Shown here: one piece after another, positions 41,116-44,707 of the stretch
Numbering within the stretch: the first letter of the stretch is position 1
Layout: every line of letters starts with the position of its first letter
Source of the DNA: an uncultured Clostridia bacterium
GTDB taxonomy: Bacteria; Bacillota; Clostridia; Lutisporales; Lutisporaceae
NCBI GenBank assembly: GCA_937930535.1
Contig: CALGKJ010000188.1
Coordinates: 1 to 44,707, forward strand
Length of the DNA stretch: 44,707 nucleotides
Reading direction: 5' to 3'
Position numbers and translations under genes: made by a program
Notes under the pieces: generated by a model
The model's database searches: none
What the model was told of the DNA's origin: nothing
Seen by the model: only the letters and a program-made list of their open reading frames with translations

Positions 41116-41144
41116 AAAATATCACTCCTATAAAAATTTGTCAA
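41116..41144 (-). promoter_or_regulatory. SigA promoter of the hrcA operon
   Basis: TTGACA (41144-41139) and TATTTT (41121-41116) on the minus strand with a 17-base spacer, about ten bases upstream of CIRCE and 25 bases after the hemW stop. Confidence 0.85.
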
Positions 41145-41169
41145 TAGTTTTTTTGAAGAAATTTTAAAA

Positions 41170-42291
41170 TTATATAAACTCCATAAAAACCTGATTACTC
41201 AAATCCATACCTAAAGCTGTCAGCTTTATATTTTCTTTGCTTACTATAATAAGCTTTTTTTCCACAAGCTTATTTAGTATCTTTGAATATTTTTCTGTAA
41301 ATTTAATGTTATACCTTTTATTAAAGCTCGGTATATCAATGCCCTTATTTAGCCTTAGGGATAAAAATATACTCTCCCAAAGCTCCTCTTCCTTGTCAAT
41401 AGCTTCGTAGTTTTCTACAGGGGTAATACCTTTTGAAACAGCATCAATATACTGTTGGATATCTCTGTAGTTCCAGAAACGTTTATTACCCAGTTTTGAA
41501 TGACTGCCAGCACCTATGCCAAGGTATTCTTGGTTATTCCAATAAACTAAATTATGCTTACATTCCTTACTAGGCTGTGAAAAGTTCGATATTTCATATT
41601 GTTCATATCCCCTGCTTCTCAACAGCTCAATTGCTGTATGGTACATCAGTCTGTCTTCCTCATCTCCAGCCAGCTTTACGTGACCCCTATCATACATATT
41701 ACTTAATACAGTTCCATCCTCAAGCTTCAGGCTGTAGCAGGATATATGTTCTGGCTTTAAGCTGCAAATATTTTGCAGTGTTTCTTTCCACTGATTTTGA
41801 CTTTGCTCAGGCAGTGAAAACATTAAGTCTACACTTATATTCTCAAAACCTGCTTTTCTTGCTGAATCATAGGTGCTCAAAAACTCTTCAATATTGTGAA
41901 TCCTCCCAATTTTTTGTAAAAGCTCATTTTGCCATGCTTGCAGTCCTATACTGATTCTATTGATTCCAATTTCCCTATAATAAGAAAGGCTCTCCAAGGA
42001 AGCTGTTCCTGGATTACATTCTATGCTGATTTCTACATCCTTTACTGTCTTTGGGAGTATTTTTTTCATGATATTTCCTATATGTGTATAATGAATAAAG
42101 GTGGGAGTACCCCCACCCAAAAACACTGTTTTATATTTAAAATCATTTTCATTGTACAGCTCTATTTCCTGCATCAATGTCTCTATATACATATCTACCA
42201 TTGAAGCTTTGTCTGAATATGAATTAAAGTCACAATACAAGCACCTGCTTTTACAAAAATGAATGTGAATATATAAACCTATTTCCTTCAT
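41170..42291 (-). CDS. hemW: Radical SAM heme chaperone HemW
   Basis: HemW resembles HemN (coproporphyrinogen III dehydrogenase) but binds heme and has no demonstrated oxidase activity in related bacteria. The 373-residue protein has the Fe-S motif HFCKSRCLYCDFNSYS near its N-terminus, FLGGGTPTFI, and the C-terminal HemN-type domain. It lacks the N-terminal extension of true HemN. ATG at 42291 follows AGGAG by six bases. It is downstream of lepA as in B. subtilis. Confidence 0.95.
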   Translation of the reverse strand: MKEIGLYIHIHFCKSRCLYCDFNSYSDKASMVDMYIETLMQEIELYNENDFKYKTVFLGGGTPTFIHYTHIGNIMKKILPKTVKDVEISIECNPGTASLESLSYYREIGINRISIGLQAWQNELLQKIGRIHNIEEFLSTYDSARKAGFENISVDLMFSLPEQSQNQWKETLQNICSLKPEHISCYSLKLEDGTVLSNMYDRGHVKLAGDEEDRLMYHTAIELLRSRGYEQYEISNFSQPSKECKHNLVYWNNQEYLGIGAGSHSKLGNKRFWNYRDIQQYIDAVSKGITPVENYEAIDKEEELWESIFLSLRLNKGIDIPSFNKRYNIKFTEKYSKILNKLVEKKLIIVSKENIKLTALGMDLSNQVFMEFI

Positions 42292-42317
42292 TTTAGACTC
42301 CTATCCAGCTTTTTGTA

Positions 42318-44126
42318 TTAATCGTTTAATTTTAATACTGACATAAAGGCTTCCTGAGGCAGCTCTACAGTTCCCACCTGTCTCATACGCTTCTTTCCTT
42401 CTTTTTGCTTTTCAAGAAGCTTTTTCTTTCTTGTGATGTCCCCGCCATAGCATTTTGCCAAAACGTCTTTTCTTAGAGCTCTGACAGTTTCTCTTGCTAT
42501 AACCTTTTGACCAATTGCTGCCTGTATGGGTATTTCAAACATTTGTCTTGGTATTACATCCTTTAGCTTCTCTGCCATTGCCCTTCCTCTGCCGTAGGCT
42601 TTATCCTTGTGTACTATAAAAGAAAGAGCATCCACTATATCACTGTTCAGCAGTATATCAAGCTTCACAAGCTCTGATTTTTCATAGCCCTTAAGCTCAT
42701 AATCAAAGGAAGCATATCCCTTTGTTCTTGACTTTAGCGCATCAAAGAAGTCATATATTATCTCATTTAATGGTAAATCATAATGCAAAATTGCACGGGT
42801 TGACTCCATGTATTCCATATCCTTGTAGATGCCTCTTCTGTTCTGGCAAAGCTCCATTATTGAGCCTACATACTCCGTTGGAGTCATTATTGATGCCTTT
42901 ACAATAGGCTCTTCCATATAGTCCACCTCTTGTAAAGGAGGTAGATTCGTAGGATTGGATACCTCAATAAGCTCTCCGTCAGTTTTTATAACATGATAAA
43001 TAACGCTTGGAGCTGTTGTTACCAAGTCCATGTCATATTCTCGTTCTAATCTTTCCTGTACTATTTCCATATGCAGAAGACCAAGGAATCCGCATCTGAA
43101 GCCAAAGCCGAGTGCAGCAGAGGTTTCAGGTTCAAATAACAGTGCCGCATCATTAAGCTGAAGCTTTTCCAGTGCATCTCTCAGGTTTTCATAGTCAGCT
43201 CCGTCAGCAGGATATATTCCGCAGTAAACCATGGGAGTAGCCTTCCTATAGCCGGGAAGGGGCTCTGCACATGGATTATTTGCATCTGTTATAGTATCAC
43301 CTACATGTACATCTCTGACTGTCTTTATGCTTGCAGTAACGTAGCCGACATCTCCAGCCATCAATATATCGCAAGGTGTCAAATGAGGTCGGAAGGTTCC
43401 TACCTCTATTATCTCGTATTCTTTATTTACACTCATCATTCTCATTTTTGTACCTGGCTTTATTACACCGTCAACTACTCTGATAAAGGGTATAACGCCT
43501 TTGTAGGTATCATAAAATGAGTCGAATATTAACGCCTTTAAAGGATTGTTTTCATCGCCTCTTGGAGGCGGCACGAATTTTACAATACCCTCAAGCACTT
43601 CATCTATTCCTATGCCTTCCTTTGCAGATATAAGTGCTGCATTGGAGGCATCCAGTCCTATTACATCCTCTATTTCCTTTTTTGCAAATTCAGGATCCGC
43701 ACTGGGCAGGTCAATCTTATTTATTACAGGGTACAGCTCCAGATTGTTGTCCAAGGCTAGGTATGTATTAGCTAAAGTTTGTGCTTCAATACCCTGAGTA
43801 GCATCTACTATCAGTATAGCACCCTCACATGCCGCCAGACTTCTGGAAACCTCGTATGTGAAGTCAACATGTCCTGGGGTATCAATAAGATTAAATGTAT
43901 ACTCATTGCCATCCTGTGCCTTATAATTTAATCTGACTGATTGGAGCTTTATAGTAATGCCCCTTTCTCTTTCTAAATCCATATTATCTAATATTTGCTC
44001 TTCCATTTCTCTTTTAGAAATAACACCTGTATTTTCTATGAGTCTATCAGCCAATGTGGATTTTCCGTGGTCAATATGCGCTATAATACAAAAGTTTCTA
44101 ATATTTTTTTGTCTATCACTTGCCAT
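42318..44126 (-). CDS. lepA: Elongation factor 4 (LepA)
   Basis: LepA is a ribosome-bound GTPase that affects translocation and 30S biogenesis. The 602-residue protein has G1 [15 protein letters not shown]3 DTPGHVDF, G4 NKID, EF-G-like domains and the LepA-specific C-terminal domain ([40 protein letters not shown]). Length is standard. ATG at 44126 follows AAAGGAGGAAAGCC. Its own extended -10 promoter is upstream. Confidence 0.98.
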   Translation of the reverse strand: MASDRQKNIRNFCIIAHIDHGKSTLADRLIENTGVISKREMEEQILDNMDLERERGITIKLQSVRLNYKAQDGNEYTFNLIDTPGHVDFTYEVSRSLAACEGAILIVDATQGIEAQTLANTYLALDNNLELYPVINKIDLPSADPEFAKKEIEDVIGLDASNAALISAKEGIGIDEVLEGIVKFVPPPRGDENNPLKALIFDSFYDTYKGVIPFIRVVDGVIKPGTKMRMMSVNKEYEIIEVGTFRPHLTPCDILMAGDVGYVTASIKTVRDVHVGDTITDANNPCAEPLPGYRKATPMVYCGIYPADGADYENLRDALEKLQLNDAALLFEPETSAALGFGFRCGFLGLLHMEIVQERLEREYDMDLVTTAPSVIYHVIKTDGELIEVSNPTNLPPLQEVDYMEEPIVKASIMTPTEYVGSIMELCQNRRGIYKDMEYMESTRAILHYDLPLNEIIYDFFDALKSRTKGYASFDYELKGYEKSELVKLDILLNSDIVDALSFIVHKDKAYGRGRAMAEKLKDVIPRQMFEIPIQAAIGQKVIARETVRALRKDVLAKCYGGDITRKKKLLEKQKEGKKRMRQVGTVELPQEAFMSVLKLND

Positions 44127-44196
44127 ATATGGCTTTCCTCCTTTGGAAATCTATATAATATATTTGTTTATTACTTATTGATAAATAACCTTATAA

Positions 44197-44205
44197 ATTA
44201 TAGCA
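44197..44205 (-). promoter_or_regulatory. Extended -10 promoter of lepA
   Basis: On the minus strand TGCTATAAT (44205-44197) is an extended -10 element about 70 bases before the lepA start. No clear -35 is found at 17 bases, consistent with the extended type. Confidence 0.5.
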
Positions 44206-44270
44206 TATAACATCTTATCCTTAAATATCAAGCTTTATAAAATAAAAAATTTTTTTATACTGCATTATCA

Positions 44271-44301
44271 AAAAAGCATTAGTGCGGAACTAATGCTTTT
44301 T
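44271..44301 (-). terminator. Terminator of the spoIIP operon
   Basis: AAAAAGCATTAGT (44271-44283) and ACTAATGCTTTTT (44289-44301) form a perfect 13-bp stem with a 5-nt loop, T-rich on the minus strand. The stop codon of the gene at 44300 lies on its first arm, so translation and termination compete for the same bases. Confidence 0.88.
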
Positions 44302-44623
44302 ATCTGTAAAAAATATAATTTATTTTTGTTTTGAGATTTGTTATGCCCTCACCTATACTATTGATTATATTGATTAAGCCATCAGCTTTAAGATTATACT
44401 TTTCACCTGCAATATCTATATGCAAGCTTTTATCAACCGATAAGTATATTCCTAGTGCACTCTTATCCTCCTTGGAGTTCATGATTTTGTTGGTGGAAGT
44501 GTCCACTGCATATATGGCTGTTCCAGTGAATAATATAAAAATCATGAATATCAATATTTTTTTTATCGCTAATATTTTCGTTTCCTGCTTTTCCTGTCGT
44601 TTATTATCACTGCGTTTTTGCAT
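44300..44623 (-). CDS. Small membrane-anchored protein between spoIIP and lepA
   Basis: The 107-residue product has a charged N-terminus (MQKRSDNKRQEKQETKILAI), one membrane helix (about 22-40) and a short extracytoplasmic part with SALGIYLSVDKSLHIDIAG and a C-terminal helix. ATG at 44623 follows AGGTGA, 8 bases after the spoIIP stop. It holds the position and approximate size of B. subtilis yqxA; weak similarity in the segment after the helix (STNKIMNS) is not enough to call it a homologue. Role unknown; a sporulation link is suggested by co-transcription with spoIIP. Confidence 0.65.
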   Translation of the reverse strand: MQKRSDNKRQEKQETKILAIKKILIFMIFILFTGTAIYAVDTSTNKIMNSKEDKSALGIYLSVDKSLHIDIAGEKYNLKADGLINIINSIGEGITNLKTKINYIFYR

Positions 44624-44631
44624 TTGCTCAC

Positions 44632-44707
44632 CTATTCCTCTAGGTCTTTTAATACCTCACCTATTACGCTGCCTACCAATTGTGCAGTATAATTTGCTTC
44701 TTCTATG
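44632..44707 (-). CDS. spoIIP: Stage II sporulation protein P, C-terminal end (partial)
   Basis: Only the last 24 codons are in the window (IEEANYTAQLVGSVIGEVLK, then DLEE and stop). They match the end of the SpoIIP amidase domain, where an EVGG-type motif is followed by LEEA and a helix. SpoIIP cleaves peptidoglycan stem peptides during engulfment with SpoIID. The assignment depends also on position: gpr-spoIIP-yqxA-lepA is a conserved order. The gene begins outside the window. Confidence 0.6.
   Translation of the reverse strand, partial: IEEANYTAQLVGSVIGEVLKDLEE

Noticed and set aside
1-44707. CRISPR array, tRNA, rRNA or prophage genes
   Set aside because: No regularly spaced repeats, no tRNA-like cloverleaf with CCA or TPsiC motif, and no integrase or phage structural genes were seen.

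Overview
The window looks like chromosomal DNA of an anaerobic, endospore-forming member of the Clostridia (Bacillota). Most genes are AT-rich with strong GGAGG-type ribosome binding sites and frequent TTG or GTG starts. Spore genes (spoIIP, yqfC, yqfD), a CIRCE-controlled heat-shock operon, PPi-dependent pyruvate phosphate dikinase with its regulator, and S-layer-homology (SLH) surface proteins all fit. The species cannot be fixed from the sequence; a cellulolytic Clostridium relative is only a guess.

Layout. Bases 1-3023 hold two tandem paralogous YcdB/PepSY-like proteins with C-terminal SLH repeats, the first cut by the window edge. A biosynthetic-type thiolase converges on them (3055-4230). 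Bases 4231-4803 are non-coding and carry palindromes that look like the leader of a decayed insertion sequence. Next come a GC-richer two-gene unit (a YibE/F membrane protein and a very divergent DeoD-like nucleoside phosphorylase, 4804-6633) and a 2,252-residue secreted protein with a PHP metallohydrolase core and SLH anchor (6832-13590). Its roughly 1 kb upstream region contains a Crp/Fnr-like palindrome and a possible 25-codon leader ORF.

From 14.6 kb to the end nearly everything lies on the minus strand and follows the Bacillus subtilis order spoIIP-(yqxA position)-lepA-hemW-hrcA-grpE-dnaK-dnaJ-prmA-rsmE-mtaB-rpsU-yqeY-nfeD-floA-yqfC-yqfD-phoH-pgpH-ybeY-dgkA-cdd-era-recO, then ccpN-ppdK regulator-ppdK. 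The block joins translation factors and ribosome maturation (LepA, PrmA, RsmE, YbeY, Era, S21), protein folding (HrcA/GrpE/DnaK/DnaJ), tRNA modification (MtaB), envelope and c-di-AMP functions (FloA, NfeD, PgpH, DgkA-PAP2), sporulation, and PEP/pyruvate control.

The most interesting unlabelled structure is a family of about 104-bp interspersed elements with imperfect terminal inverted repeats and TA-containing ends, resembling RUP-type miniature transposable elements. Three apparently full-length copies, one junction and two partial copies occur in this window. Two copies supply the stop codon of a neighbouring gene, and one shows compensatory base changes in its hairpin stem.
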